From the NCBI GenBank assembly GCA_018360145.1, contig SRPY01000001.1:186001-250000 (forward strand): a DNA stretch of 64,000 nt. Direction: 5' to 3'. Shown here in pieces: positions 10,701-25,500 of this stretch (position 1 is its first letter; each line of letters begins with the position of its first letter). The notes beneath the pieces were generated by a model. The model saw nothing but the letters and a program-made list of their open reading frames with translations. It made no database searches and was not told the origin of the DNA. The DNA comes from Claviceps africana. Lineage: Eukaryota > Ascomycota > Sordariomycetes > Hypocreales > Clavicipitaceae. The position numbers and the translations under genes are program-made.

Positions 10701-13700
10701 TAATTAATAGCCTATTACTTAGCTTATTTATTAAATACTAAATAAAACTATATAATTTATAATAAAGAACTATTAAATATTATCTCTTACTTTAAAGCTT
10801 AATTAATTAAATTATATAATATAGCTTAACTATTTATAATTTTTATTTATTATAAAAACTTAAAGTACCTTATTAATCTATATAAAATATTAAAATAGTA
10901 AATATAATAAGTAAAAATATTAGCACTTTTTAACTTTTATCTCTATTACTACCTTAATTTATAGGCTATTAAATTAAATGCTTTTTTATAATATAAATAA
11001 AATAAAAGCTATAACTTTACTAACCTTTAAAGCTTAATTTACTTTATTTTAATTTTTACTATTAATATATAAAAAGAATATTAACTTAACTTTACTTAAA
11101 ATTTTATTAAGACTTCTATAGCTACCTTAGCTTTAATAATACTATTATTTAAATATAAGCTATTTTTAAAGAAATATATTAAAAACCTTTAAAACTAAGC
11201 TTTAATAGTAAACTTAACTTATTATATAAAGCTATAAGCTTTATATAATAAAGTATAGTATTTTTTACTTAAAGCTATTATTAAAGCTTAAATAAAAGAT
11301 TATAATATTAATACCTATAAAGCACTATTATTTTAAAGGTAACTATAGGCACGATAATATAAGCCCTTTATAACTATATTAATTTAATATATATATAATT
11401 CTTCTTTACTAAAATACTTAAAGAAAAATATAACCTTTTAGGCCCTTTATTATAACTTTTATTAAAATAAAATATTTATTAATATAATGTAATATATTTA
11501 TAACTACTTTTACTATAAAAAATATAAAAGCTATAAGCTTTAATAAAGCTACCTTTAGCTAATTTTAATACTAAACTATTATTAATTCTAAATTTTAATT
11601 AATTTTATAATAAAGCTACCTACCTTTAGTAACTAAGTATTATAGTACTTTATAGTTATTATAAACTATCTCTTTAAATATATTTAGCTAAAGATAATAG
11701 TAAATATAATAGCTAAGAAGTATATTATTTAATTTTTATTTTATTAATAATATTTTTATAGCTTTCTTTATAGTATTATCTTTAATTATAATTTAAATTA
11801 AGTTAGCTTTTTTTAATTTACCCTTTACTCTTTAATAAAGATTAAATAATTACTCTTTACTATTTATTACCTTTAAATAAATAAAGGTATAAAGTAAATA
11901 AACTAAAAAGTATAAGTAGCCCTTTATATAATAGTAGAATTTTTATAATATAATTAACTATTCTACCTTTCTATTTACTAGCTAACGTTAAATAACTATA
12001 TATTTATAGTAATTAAAATAAATATAAATATAGTAATCTATAAATATAATATAATACTTATTTAATATTTATTAAAATTACTTTAAAGCTATATATTCTC
12101 TAAAGATTATATAATTTAATTTTTTAAATATATTTAAAAGAGTATATAATTAACTTAAATAGTAATTAACTTTACTTAATAATATTAATAAAATACTTTA
12201 AATAAATTATAATACTTTATTAAGTGCTTTTAAGTTAAAGATTTTATATAGCTTAATTTATAATATATTAAAACTAACTATTTTAATTATAAGCTTAATT
12301 AAATTATAATAAAATACTATATCTTTAAGGTCTTTATATCTTTTACTATATACTTTATTATTTTAAATAGTATTTATTTAATTTTCTATATTAATTTTAT
12401 TAAATATATAGTAAATAACCCTTTATTTTTTTAAATAGTTTAAAATATATACCTAAACCTACTTTTATTAATATTTAAAGAGAATATTACTTTAGTAAAA
12501 TATATAGTTAAAGAGGTTTTAATAGCTAAAAACACCTAAGGTAGAGGCTAATAATATAATATTTTAATTAAATAGGTAAGCTATAAGTAATTTATATAAT
12601 AGCCTTTAAAATCTATAGAGAATATAAAGGTATTGATATAATTTAAATTATAATAAAAAGATATATATTTCTATAATAAATTTATTATATAATAATAAAG
12701 TTTAATTTTATATTTATTTAAAGGCCTATTTAAACTTAAATAAAATTCTATAATATATCCCACTTTTACTTTATTTATTACTAATAACTATAATTATTAT
12801 TTTATTAAACTCTTTCTTTTTATTATTTTTTTTATTCTTTATTTAATTAAATAATAAAAGCTATTATAAACTTTTATATTACTTTACCCTTTATATAAAA
12901 AGAAATAATAAAGGTATTTATATTATAAATATAGTAAGTAAAGTATAAATAAGTATTATTATTATAGTTTATTATTAAAATTAATAATAAATATATAAAT
13001 AATATTAATAGCTAAAGCTACTATAAAGAGGTAAGTAAGTTTTAATTAAAAATTATTAAAGTAATAATATAGTAATAAATATATATTATATAGTACTATA
13101 CTTAGCTTATATTAAATTAATAATATTAAAAATAAAGGTATAAAAGTTTTAAAATATATAAAAATTAAATAAATTAAAGGTTAATAATAAAAAGGAGGTA
13201 AATTTAAGTATATTTAAATATATATATAGTACTTAAAGAGAGGTACTATAAAAGATAATAAATAATTATTATACTTTAAAATATATATATTTAATATACT
13301 TTAAAGACTATAAAGGGGTAGTTATATTATAAATAATGCCTTTAATATAATATAAAAAGTAATTAATATAAAATATAATATTTTAAAGGGTAGTAAGCTA
13401 ATTTTAAATATCTTTTAAGGTATTAAATAAAGAGGTAGTAATATAGCTTATTATTAAAGTAATACTTAAAAAGGTAAGGGTATTATTTAAAAAAATAAAG
13501 GTTTTTAAAATACTAAACTAATTACTTATATTTATTAAAGGCACTAAAGGTATATAAATAAAGGGTAGCCTTTAAAGGAGTATATTAAGTATAATAAATA
13601 ATATTATTATAAAGACTAAAATAAAAGTAATAATAGCGTTAATTATAAAAGTAATAAATATAGTAATAATAGTAATAATAATTAAAATATTTTTAATTTT

Positions 13701-14848
13701 TTAATTAAGTAATTATTATTATTAACACTAAAATAAGCGCTTTATTTACTTTAAAAATATCTTTTTTAATTAAATAAAGCTAGGTTTTAGTTAAATATAC
13801 TAAAATAGTATACTAAAAGCAATAAAATAATAAAAATAGCTAATAATAATACTATAATAAATAATATTTATTATATTATAAATAAAATAATATAATTATA
13901 AATTAATAGCTAACTATTTATACCTTTAATTATAAATATAATAGTATTACTTATAAAATATATATAAATTATCTTTAATTAAAAGGTAATAAAGTATATT
14001 ATTTATAATAATATAAATAAAGTATAAAAAATATAATAAGGTTTTTTATTAATAAATAAAAAACTATTCATCTTTAAAGTTACTTTAAACTAAGTACTCT
14101 TTTTATATATATAGTAAATTCTTTTTTATAAAGATATTAATAAAAGTAAAGGTAAATATTTTATTAAAATATATTAAGTTAGCTTTATATTTATATAAAA
14201 TATATATATTATTTATATAAATATATACTAAATTAAATATTAAAATATAGAAAGTAAGCTATATTAATAAAAGTAATAGTAAATTTATATATAAAGGGTA
14301 AGATAAAAAATAGTAGTATAAAGTAACTATTAGAATAGCGTTATAGAAAGAATATAAAGAGTATTAAAAAAAAAAAAAAACTAAGTAAATAAAAAGTATA
14401 CTATTAAAATAAAAGTTAATAAAAGGGAGGGGGATCTTAAAGGGGTTTTTATATTTACTATAAACCCTTAAAGTAATTATAAATAAGAGGCTATTTATTA
14501 TTATTTTATTTTACTAATTTTCTATATAATAGGCATTAAGTGTTTAAGCTATTAATATTACTTAACCTTTCTTATTTCAGCTATTATTAATACTAAAATA
14601 CTATTAAGCTAATAAGATCTTAAAGGCTAATATTAATAAACTAATTAAAGTAAAGAGGGGGGGGTATATAATATAATAACTATAAATATACACTATAAAA
14701 ATAAATACACTATAGCTAAAGGGTATACTTTTAAAATACACTTCTTTTATTAATAAATTACTCTATATATTATACTTTAGTATAGATATATATATTATAT
14801 TATTAATAGTATAAGGAAGTAGTAGTATAAAGGGTAAGAAGGGGGCTA

Positions 14849-15144
14849 TATAATAAATTTAAGCTAATAGCTTAGATTTAAAATATATAATAATATAAAG
14901 AGAGCTTATTAGCTTTATTAAGAAAGGATAGGGGATATATACTACCTATAAGGCCTTACTATACTTCTATTAAAACTATTCTTAGTAGAGCCCTACTAGG
15001 ACTTTATAAAGTAAGTGTATAGAGATTTAAAAGTATATAAACTAATAAAAGGAAGAGAGGGATAAAGGACTTCCCTTCTCTTTATACTTAATAATAACTC
15101 TATTAACATTAGATTACAGTAGCTATCTAGGCTAGTCTATAACA
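14849..15144 (+). repeat. 3' LTR of gypsy element 1
   Basis: 296 bp, TA…CA ends. The 3' CA survives here, while the 5' TG has become TA; the left LTR shows the reverse. Confidence 0.9.
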
Positions 15145-15149
15145 AAACA

Positions 15150-16515
15150 TTACCTTTATTATTTCCTTAAAATTTAAAGCCTTTATAAATATATTTACCT
15201 TTCATAAAGTTTATATATTTAAATTTACTAAAGATATAAATTATTTTATTAACCATTTATTTGATACTTTATCTCTTTATAAACTTATATACTCTATGAT
15301 TTTAAATAAATTTATAATTTTAGAAAAGTACTTTATAGAAAATCAAATAAATTAAAAAAATAGAAGCTTTAAAAAGCTTTACTAATAGCTTTATACATTT
15401 TACATTAAAAAAGCATAGTATTTTTTAATTTTATATAAATCATAAAGGTATTAATAAAATTATATTTAAACGTCACTTCTAATATTAAAAACTTTAAATT
15501 ATTATTGAAAAATATAGTTCTTTGTTAAAATTAATATAAAATATATTTATTATTAAATTTATATTAAAAAGGAAAATAAATAAAAAATGATGTTTTATAT
15601 ATATTATAGTTGCTATAAGTATTTAATTATATTATTTAAATCTATTAATTTATTCACCACTTTTTAAAATTATATTTATTAAGCTTTAAAAGCCTTAATT
15701 AATATTATTTATACACTGTATCTAAATAATATCTTTATTTTTTTAAAATAAAAAACAATATTAATTATATTTAATAAATCTTTAAATAAATAAAAGTAAT
15801 AAAGTTACGTATAAAACTTTTTAAATATATGTTTTATAAAAACTTTATAAAGTTCTTTAAGTTTATTTTATTTATTAATAAAATGTATATTTTATTTATT
15901 AATAAAATATTAATAAATAAATAAAAAATAAAATCTATGAAAAAATAAAAGAAAGTATAAAAGTATTAAAATATATCAATATTTTAAAAATTCTATAACT
16001 TTTATAAATAATTTATATATTATTACTTTATAATTATGATATTTTTAAATATATTAATAAAAGGTAGTTAAAAAGAAGTATTTTGTAAAAACCTTTATTT
16101 AAGGAAAAAAATATAGTATTTAATTAACTAAAAGTAGCTTTTTAAAAAGTACCTTTAAATTAACTTATTTCTATTAAAATTAATACTTTTATATTTATAA
16201 TAACTAGTATTTTATTATTAATTAATAAAAAGTAATATTATTTTATTGTATTTTAGTTTTATAAATTTATAAATATTAAGTAACATTATAAAATAATTAA
16301 TTAAAAGCTCTTTATAATAGTTAAGTTGTTTAAATATAAATAATATTATATTAAAAAGGTATATAATTTAATAAATGTATTACTATACTATTATAAATTA
16401 TAGTTATTTATAATTTAAAGGAAACTTAATAAATAATAAATAAAATAGTATATATTTCTTAATTTATTTATTTTATAATAAAAATAGACTTAATTTAAGT
16501 AACTTTATTAATATT
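15150..16515. other. AT-rich RIP-degraded sequence, unassigned
   Basis: No repeat end, open frame or RNA gene is visible. By position this is the continuation of the sequence into which gypsy element 1 inserted, possibly more of the LINE whose 3' end is at 5,921. It ends at the TTTA run that marks the tail of the next LINE. Confidence 0.6.
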
Positions 16516-17093
16516 TTATTTATTTATTTATTTATTTAATTACTTTAGGGGGCATAAAGCCCTTATTTAGTACCTTATTTTAGTAATTTATATAGAAAAA
16601 ACCTTAGAGTAAAGGGGAAAACCTATATATAATAGTAAATATAAGTGCTAAAAAGGCTTAAGTTAAGCCTTAAATAATATTTATTATAAAACTTAATATA
16701 TTATTAACTAGGCTTTAATTATAATTATTAAAAGGAGTTTAATAAAATATAGAAGTAATATATATAAAAAGGTATATAAAGATATATTAAATTTAAAAAA
16801 GAGAGATAATAGCTTTATAAGCTTAAATTAAGCTTTATTTAAAGCTAAGTTAAGTTATTAAAAGAGGTATAATATATTAACTATATATTATAGAATATAA
16901 AGTAATATAAAAGGTTATAGAAAATTATAAAGGGGTTTAGGTTATAATATAGCTATATTATTAATTTAAAGGTATATTAATTAGTAAATTAAGTAATTAT
17001 TATATATTACATTATTTAAAGCTATTAATTTAATAGCCTTTAAGTATAAGTTTAAGTTAAACCTTAATAATAAATAGTTTAAATAAAATATAG

Positions 17094-17564
17094 TGTGTCG
17101 GCCTAAAGAAGAGAGAGCAACACACACAAGGAGGCTGTGAGCCCTAACCAATTAAAGGTATTGTGAAAATGCTGCAATTACAACTACATTGTTAAAATAA
17201 TTAAGGTTAGTTTTATTAGTAGGTTATTAAATTAATTAAATAGTTTAAAGTTAAAGATATTAAGAAAAATAAAGGTATTATAATAAATTAACCTTAGTGT
17301 ATACACACTAAAGGGGGAGGGGTTGCCGCGGCTGCAGCTAGGCTTAAATTAATTAATTAATTAAATTAGGTATATATAAAAACTTATAATAGCCGCTATT
17401 CGCGCTTATAGCTATTTAGGAAAAGAGGACCTCTTTATACCTCTTAATTAATTAATCCCTACTACGTTAAAGGCTCTTTTCCTTTTCCTTCCTTTATAGT
17501 TGCGTTAGGTTAATTCCCAACCGTATCCCATCACGCATTCCTATTGACCCTTTGGCTTAACACA
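17094..17564. repeat. Solo LTR, lightly mutated
   Basis: A 471 bp patch with much more G and C than its surroundings. It starts TGTGTCGGCC and ends CTTAACACA, so its termini are TGTGT…ACACA. The flanks are ATAG (17,090-17,093) and ATAG (17,565-17,568), or ATAGT if one base is shared with the LTR start. Inside are a GCCGCGGCTGCAGC patch and a TATATAAA box near 17,370, as expected of LTR promoter sequence. No second copy or internal region is adjacent, so it is called a solo LTR from a family not otherwise present in the window. Confidence 0.65.
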
Positions 17565-20500
17565 ATAGTAATAAAATAGTAGTTAATACTTTTTTAATTA
17601 AGTTTAATATATTAAGAAATAATTTAATAGGTAATTTAAAGCACTACCTTTTTTTATAAATAAAGGAGACCTCTTTAAAGTTTTTCTCTTTTTTTTTCTT
17701 TTTTTTTATATTTAATTAAAAATTATAAATACCTCTTTCTTTTTTAAAATTTAATATAAAGCTATTTTTGTTTTTATATTAAGGCTAGTTTAAACCTTTA
17801 ATATTATATTAATTTTAAATAATAAAGAAAATAATTAATTAATTAAAGGTTAAAGGCTTTTTAATAAATATTTAATTTCTCTTTATATTTAATTAAGCTT
17901 TAACTTTAATTTATATAAAATATAAAGTAAGTATTTCTATACTTTTTTTACTTTATTAAAATAAAAGATTTTAATATTTATTACTATAATTAATTTAATA
18001 AGTATTTAATATAGACTTATAGTAAGGTTATTATAGTTAATTTAAATTTTAAATATTAATTTAAATTATTTTAAATATATATATTTTAGTAAATTATATT
18101 TAATAAGTTTAAAATTTAATATAAAATTAAGTTAAATATTAATTAAAGTAAGCTTTATTTAATATGGTAGTAGTTTATAATATTATATAAAATGTTATAA
18201 ACTTTTAAGCTTAATATAACTTAAATAATTTTATAGTATTTAATATAAGTTTAATTTAATTCTTTAATAAAGGTATAGTAATAATTAACTTGATATAATA
18301 TAATTTATATAAAGTTATTTAATAAATAATTAAATACTTTATTAATATTAAATTAGCTTTAATATAAAGTTTAAGTTAAGCCTTTATTATAATTAATAGC
18401 TATAGTAATATTTTTAAGTATAAAATATTAATTTATATAAATTAAATTATTTATTTATTAAAGTAATAAAGTAAACTATTAAAATAGTCTTTAATAAAAG
18501 TAATTAAAGCCTATATTAATATTAAAGTAATAGTAAAGAGAGTTAAAGGTAAAAAAAAAGAAATAATAATAATAGTAATAAAGTAAAGAGAGAAAAAGTT
18601 TAAAAAAAAAGCTATAGTAAAAGAGATATAAAGATATATAAATAGCTTTATAAATAGCTTTATAGCTAATAAGCTTAGGTTTTTTTTTCTTTTTTTTTCC
18701 TTTTATTTTCTTTTTATTTCTTTTATTTTCTTTATTATTAATTTTTTTTTTATTTTTTTTATTATTATATATTTATTTTTTTCTAAAAAATAAAATAAAA
18801 TGACTTAAGGCTTAGTTTAGTTATATATTAATATTAATATAAATACAAAATATCATAAAGTAATAGTTTAAATCAATATTAATTAAATAAAAAAGAAACT
18901 TATATTAATTTTATATTAAAGGCTAAAAGGTATTATTATTTATTATTATTTCCTTTATAAAGTAAAAGTAAGTTAAAAATATAAAAAATAGCTTATTTTA
19001 AAGAGCTACTTTATTAAATACTATATAAAATTAAAATAATTAAGTATAATATACATCTTTTTTAAATTTTAAATTAGATTTACTTTAAATTTTAAAAAAT
19101 AAAGGTAATTATATTTAAAATATTAAAACATAAAGTAATAAATATTTTTATAATTACTTTAATAATAATATATTAATAAATTTATATTAAAAATATAATA
19201 AAAGTAAGAAATAAATTAAAATTAATCTTTTTAATATAAAGTTAAATAAAGCTTAATAACTTAAACTTAATAAAGTTATAATAAAGTTAAAGAATTTTCT
19301 TTTTAAAGTAAATATTAAGGCTTTATTTAATTATAGTAAAGTTTTAATTTAAATATTAATAAATAATTGAAATATAGTTTTAAAGCTATTACTTTTTTTA
19401 ATTTTATTTTAAGGTTTTAAATATAAAGAATATAATAAAATTTAATAATAGCTAAGCTATAAATAATATATATTTAATATAAAAATATTATTATTTATAT
19501 TAAATATTATATAAAAGGAAAGTTATTATTAAAGTATAGGCTATTTAAATTTTATTAGCTATTTTATTTACTTTAATTTTATTATAAAAATATTAAATAT
19601 AATAATTAAAGTATAAATTTAAAAAAACAACTATTACTTTAATTTTAATTAAAAACTATAATATAGCTTAATAAATTTAATAATAATATAAAGATAATAA
19701 ATTTATTTTATAATAAAGGCTTTTATAATACTTTTAGCTATATTTTTATATTTAATTAAAATATAATATAAGCTTATATTATAATTAATAAAGCTTTAAA
19801 TAACGTAAGTATAAAAAAGTTTAAATTTATATAATAGATATTTTTATATAAATATAAAGAGTATAGTAAAGGTAAGCTATTATTATATTAATTTTATAGT
19901 AAGCTTTAGTTAATAAGCTCTTTATTAAAGTTTATAATAAATTTAAATATTAAAGAAATAAGTTAATTATATTAATTAAATTATTATAGTTTTAAATTAA
20001 ATTAATATTATTATTAATTATCTTTTTTTATTAAAGTGAATAAATTTATTTTTCTTTTAAATAAAACTTTAAGCTAAATTTATAAAATTAGTTTTAATAA
20101 ATTATTTATATAGTTTTAAATTAAGCTTAAGTCTTTTTTATAGTATAGTTATATATTAAAATATAAATATTATTAAAAAAACTAAATATTAATATTAAAT
20201 TAATTATCATAAGTTTAATATAAAGTAAAGTAATATAAAATAAAAAAAGAATTAAAGATATAAAAGACTTTTAAAAAACTTTTATAAATATTATATAAAG
20301 AGTTATTATTTAATTATTAAATATAAAGTAAGCTTTATATAATATAGTAAATACTTAGATTTAATATATTATTTAAATAAAAGGTTTAATAAAAATTATA
20401 ATATAAATAAGTTATATATAATATATTATATTAAAGGTAATAAAGATATTTAATTAAAAAAGTAAAGTAATACTACTATAATACTATATTATATATATTA

Positions 20501-20798
20501 TCTTTATTAAAATAATAAAAGCTATCTTTATAAAATAATTAATATAGTTATTTATTTAAAGCTTTAAAAAAGTATTACTCTCTTTAGCTATATAAATAAT
20601 TTATATTATTATTACTACTTTTAAAATCTTATTTATAATATTGAAAAGAGAGATTAATCTTTAAATATTAATATATTTTCTTTTTTTAAAGAATTTATTT
20701 AGCTTATAAAGAATTATAACTTTAGCTTTTTAAAATAATATTGAATAATATTTAATATAGTAATATATATTAAGTAAGTTAAAGAAAATATAAATAAG

Positions 20799-21470
20799 TG
20801 TTATGGTCTAGCCTAATTGGGCTATCGCGAGTGTTAGGCGCAGACATAGTGGAGTTAGCATATCCTCTGCTAGCTATATACTAGCTACACTAGTTAGCTA
20901 AAACAAAAGAATATATATTAATTAAAGTTATAGGTCTCTAGTTAATTAACACTTATATTACTAATTATATATAAGGCTTAGTAACTGCTATTAGCTATAG
21001 ACTAAGCTAGGCTAAGTTAAAGACCTAGCCTATTATATAGCTCTTTACTAAGGCTCTATAACGCCCTACTAGCCTTATATACCTCTACCCTTTAAGCAAT
21101 ACCTATATATTCCTTAAGACCTATTTATTGCTTAATTAAGTCTTATAAGCCTAAGCTAAGTCCCTGCTATATTTATTATAACTATATATAGCTAGTAGAA
21201 CTTAAACCTATAACTTAAACCTTTAATTAACTATTATAGTTTACCTTAATTAAGCTATTATAAGTGTTAAGTATAGATATAGTAGAGTTAATATATTCTC
21301 TACTAGCTATATACTAGCTATATTAGGTAGTTAAGATAAAAGAATATATATTAATTAAAGTTACAGGTCTTTAGTTAATTAATATTTATATTGCTAATTA
21401 TATATAGGGCTTAGCAACCGCCGCTAGCTGCAGGCTAAGCTAGGCTAGGTTAAAGACCTAGCCCATTACA
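20799..21470. mobile_element. TRIM-like non-autonomous LTR element, 672 bp
   Basis: Two direct copies of exactly 239 bp (20,799-21,037 and 21,232-21,470) flank only 194 bp. The ends are TGTTATGG…CATTACA, with TG to TA in the right copy and CA to TA in the left copy. The 5-bp flanks are identical: ATAAG at 20,794-20,798 and 21,471-21,475. The internal region has no coding capacity. It is inserted in the old LINE. No primer binding site or polypurine tract is convincing, so the strand is left open. Confidence 0.88.
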
Positions 21471-22521
21471 ATAAGTAATTTATTATAAGCTTTAAAAAAC
21501 TTTACTAAAAGTTTATTAAATTTAAAGGCCTTTTAATTAATTAACCTTTTAATAGTATTATATATCTTTAAGATAATAAAGTAGTTTTTATTTAAAAATA
21601 TAATAAAGTTAAATTAAAAGCTAAAGATAATTAATATATTATTTATATAAATAATTAAAATTAAAACACATTTATTAAAGAATACTTTCACTTTATTATA
21701 ATAAAATATAGCTAAAGGTATATTATTATTATTATAATAATGGTTTAAAATTTAAGTAGTTTTAAGTAATAAATTACTATAAAGTTAAGCTTATTATTTT
21801 AATTTTTAAAAGTTATTTTTATTATTATTATATTAATTATTATATAATACTAAAAGCTATATTATTCTTTATAAATAACTTATTTTTAATATAAAGCTAT
21901 ATTAAAAATAGTTTATTAGCTTACCTTTATATAATAATATTATTAAAGTTATTAAATATATTTTATATTATAAATAATATTATAAACCTTAAAGATTTAT
22001 TATAAATATATTTTAAAGGTATTATAAAGGCCTTGTAATATAAATAAAGAAGTAATAATAATAAGTTTAATTATAAACTATATAATAAAAAAATTAATTT
22101 AATAAAGGGTTTTAAAGGTAATTAAAGTAAAGAAAAGGTAAAAGTAATATATTACCTTTATAATAATAAATATTTTATTTATTTAAAGCTATTTAAAGTA
22201 ATAAAAAGGTTAAATTATATTAATTATAAAGTAATAGTTATAAAATATAATATAAATAAGCTATAAAATATAATTAAATTTAATAAAGTTTAATTATTTT
22301 AAAATTTAAGTTTAAAAATTCATAAAAAATTAAATATAGTTAATAATATTATTTTTTTTACTTTATATTTACTATATTATTTTACTTTATAATATAATAA
22401 ATTTAAATTATTATCAACTTATAATTATTAAAAGTTTATTATTATTAAGTAATATATAATTATATTAATTTTAAAGATAGTTATATTAATTAAAGTTATT
22501 AATAAAGATATATTAATATTA

Positions 22522-25500
22522 ACCTAAAAACTTATAGCGATTTCGCCCGCACCGCTACAGCGACGTAGAATCGACTCTAAACTGCTTAAAAAGGGTAGAA
22601 AACAATTTCCTATACCTATTTACCCCTCTCCTTAATAGTGTATTATTACTAAAGTATAGGTATAGTAAGTGCTAAAATATTAATAAATATTAATAGTAGA
22701 AATTATAATAGCCTTATCTATAGCTAATACTACTTTAATATAAGTTAAAGTAGATTTATAATAAAATTATAAATTAAATTTATATTACCTTTAATAAATA
22801 AGCTAATACTAAATTATCTTAAGGTTAAATATAAAGAATTAGTAAAACTTATTTTAGTATTAATACTAAAGAGTATATAGAATATTGTCCTTTATATAAA
22901 TAATATAGCTATAATATATAGCTAATATAGAGCCTTTATATCTACTACTTTAGTAGCTTTCCCCCCCCCTTTAAATATAATTACTATTTAAAACCTTAAA
23001 TAAACTATTAAATAAATAGTTAAAAAAGTAATTAATAGTAGCTTTACTATAAAACTAAGTTAAGTAAATATTATAATATAAAATATAGCTATATCTATTA
23101 CCTTAGCCTATACTACTACTATAGTAATATTACTTTAAATTTATTATAAAACTATTATTAAAGGTTTTTTTATCTTTAAAGTAGTTTAAAATAAATTCTT
23201 TAAAGATATTATTAAGGCTATTAACTATATTATAAAAACTAATACTATAGTAGTAGTATACTAACTTTATAGTAATAATATTATAGTTATATTTTATAAT
23301 ATAGTAAAACCTTATACTAAAAATATAATTTAGATTTAAACTATATTTAAGTTAAAAGCAATGCTTAACTACTACCTCTTTAATGTTATTATTAAAGGCT
23401 TCTTTATTTAATACTTTAAGAACTAAGTAATAAATAAAATCTTATAAAACTTTATAAAAGATAATAGCTTAAAATTAATATAAGTATAAATATAGAAACT
23501 CTATATAACCTCTATTAAGTCCCCTTTAATTATTAAAATTAATAAAATTAAGGTAGCTAACTATTTATATTGCTTTAAAGTTATTTATAAAGTAAAAATA
23601 TTTAAGGCTAAGCTATATAATAATACCCGTTACCTTTACTAATACTATAGTTACTTTTAATTTAAATATATTATAATATACTATAATATAGTACTACACT
23701 ATAGCTATTATAGTATTAAGTATTATAAAGCTAAAAAGTTAGCTTACTTAGCCTTAATAGAGGCAATATAGAAACACTATATAAACTATATAGAATAGTA
23801 CTCTATATAGTTATAATAATATAATATTACTAATAAATAATAGTATTATACCTATAATATATACTTAAGCTAGCTTTAAGCCTTTACTACCCCTTTTTTA
23901 ATACTAAAAAGAGATAGATAAATAGAGGTTACTTTATATAACTATTACTATAATATTAATAACCCTTTATTATAAAAGGTATTATTATAAAAATATATTA
24001 GCTAACCCTAAACCTACCTACTTAACTTTTAATTAATATTAACTTAATAAAATACTATAAAGGCCTTTCTTAGCTAATAACCTATCTTTAATATAGGTTT
24101 AAATATATAAATATTAACTTAATAGTTCCTTTAATATATATAACTAAAGTTATATATTAAAATATATAAAAGAAAACCTATTTTATATACTTAATACTAA
24201 AAACTTAAACTAAAACTAATATAATTATAATATAGAAACTAAGTATAATTAATAAACACCCCCTTAACCTAAGCTTTAGCTACTATTAACTTATTACCTA
24301 AAGAAGATAAACTATATTATATATTTATTACTAATATAGAACTATATTATAGTTAACTTATAATAGCATTAACTAATATATAATTAATATAGTAGGCTAT
24401 AATATATACTTAATATACTCTTTAATATATAAATTAAGCTAAACTATACCCTTTATTAAATTCATATTAACTATACTATAACCTTAAAATATATTTATTA
24501 ATAACTTTAACTAACACTACTTTTTATAAAACTACTATAGTAGAATATTATTAAATAGTAAACTCCTTTTATTAATAGTAAAGTAATAGTAATTTAAACT
24601 TATTATACTATAAAGTAAGGTTATATAGTTCTTTTATAGTAAATATAGTAATACTATTAACTATACTTAAGCTACCTTTAATATAACTATTAAATATTTA
24701 AAGGGCCTTAAGTTTATTAAGTCTAACTATATTCTATAACTTATATAAATTAATACTACTATTAATAAAAGAATTAGCTATAGCTATATATTTAAATAGC
24801 TAAAAATAAACTAAAAACTAGTTATAGCTAAGGTAGTAGTATAGTTCTAAACTAATAATACTAAAGACTTACTTTTAATACTATATAAAATTAATATATA
24901 CATTAAATAAATTATAGGCAAGCTTTAAATAATAGCGTAGGCAGCGGTTTTATATAAACCCTAAGGTAGCCTTAAACTAAACCTATAGTGGAATTATAAA
25001 ATAAAGTAGGTAATATAGAAAGTAAAAAGGGCGCTATAATAATAATAGTTATTGTAAATTAAGGCTAACTAATAACTTATAACTAAGGTAGCCTAAATAT
25101 AATTCTAGGTTATTTATAAAGAATAGTGTAGTTCTTAATAAGCTATAGTTTACATTACTTCTACTTATTATAGTAACCTTTAGAAACTTAAACACTAAAT
25201 ATAGCTTTAAAGTAAACTCTCTTTAAAATAGTAATATATACTTAACCTCCTTTAAGGGAATAGCTTAAACACTATTACTGCCTTCTTTTATTAAAATAAA
25301 GCTACTGCTTTTATAAAACACTTTTTCCTTTTTTCTATAGCTTAATTTATTAATATTCCTAATAATCTTAACTCTTAACTTAATAATACTATATTTCTAC
25401 TAAAAGACTGCTTTAATATTAATAAGATCTATAGCATTATTAAAGGCTTTATTAGTGAGAAAGCACTAGATATTAATAACCTCTTAGCTAAGTTCTTTAA

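Larger units (their letters stand above)
7482..15144 (+). mobile_element. Ty3/gypsy LTR retrotransposon, RIP-inactivated, 7.66 kb
   Basis: Two direct LTRs (7,482-7,775 and 14,849-15,144) bound the element. The left LTR starts TGTGATGG, the right one TATAATAA: the same word with every G after the first base changed to A. The flanks are AAATA (7,477-7,481) and AAACA (15,145-15,149), a 5-bp target duplication differing by one C-to-T. A purine tract ending AAGAAGGGGG (14,829-14,845) sits directly before the right LTR, as expected for a polypurine tract. The pol reading direction is plus: reverse transcriptase is readable around 10,180-10,520 with YFNNILIY in place of YxDDILIY, followed by a VKYLRFII stretch and an INFYxKFI stretch. 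RNase H follows near 10,750-10,900 (NKELL for DKELL, then KNLKYL). The RT-RNaseH order with no integrase before RT supports Ty3/gypsy. Many stops make it dead. Integrase, gag and primer binding site were not located with confidence. Confidence 0.88.
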
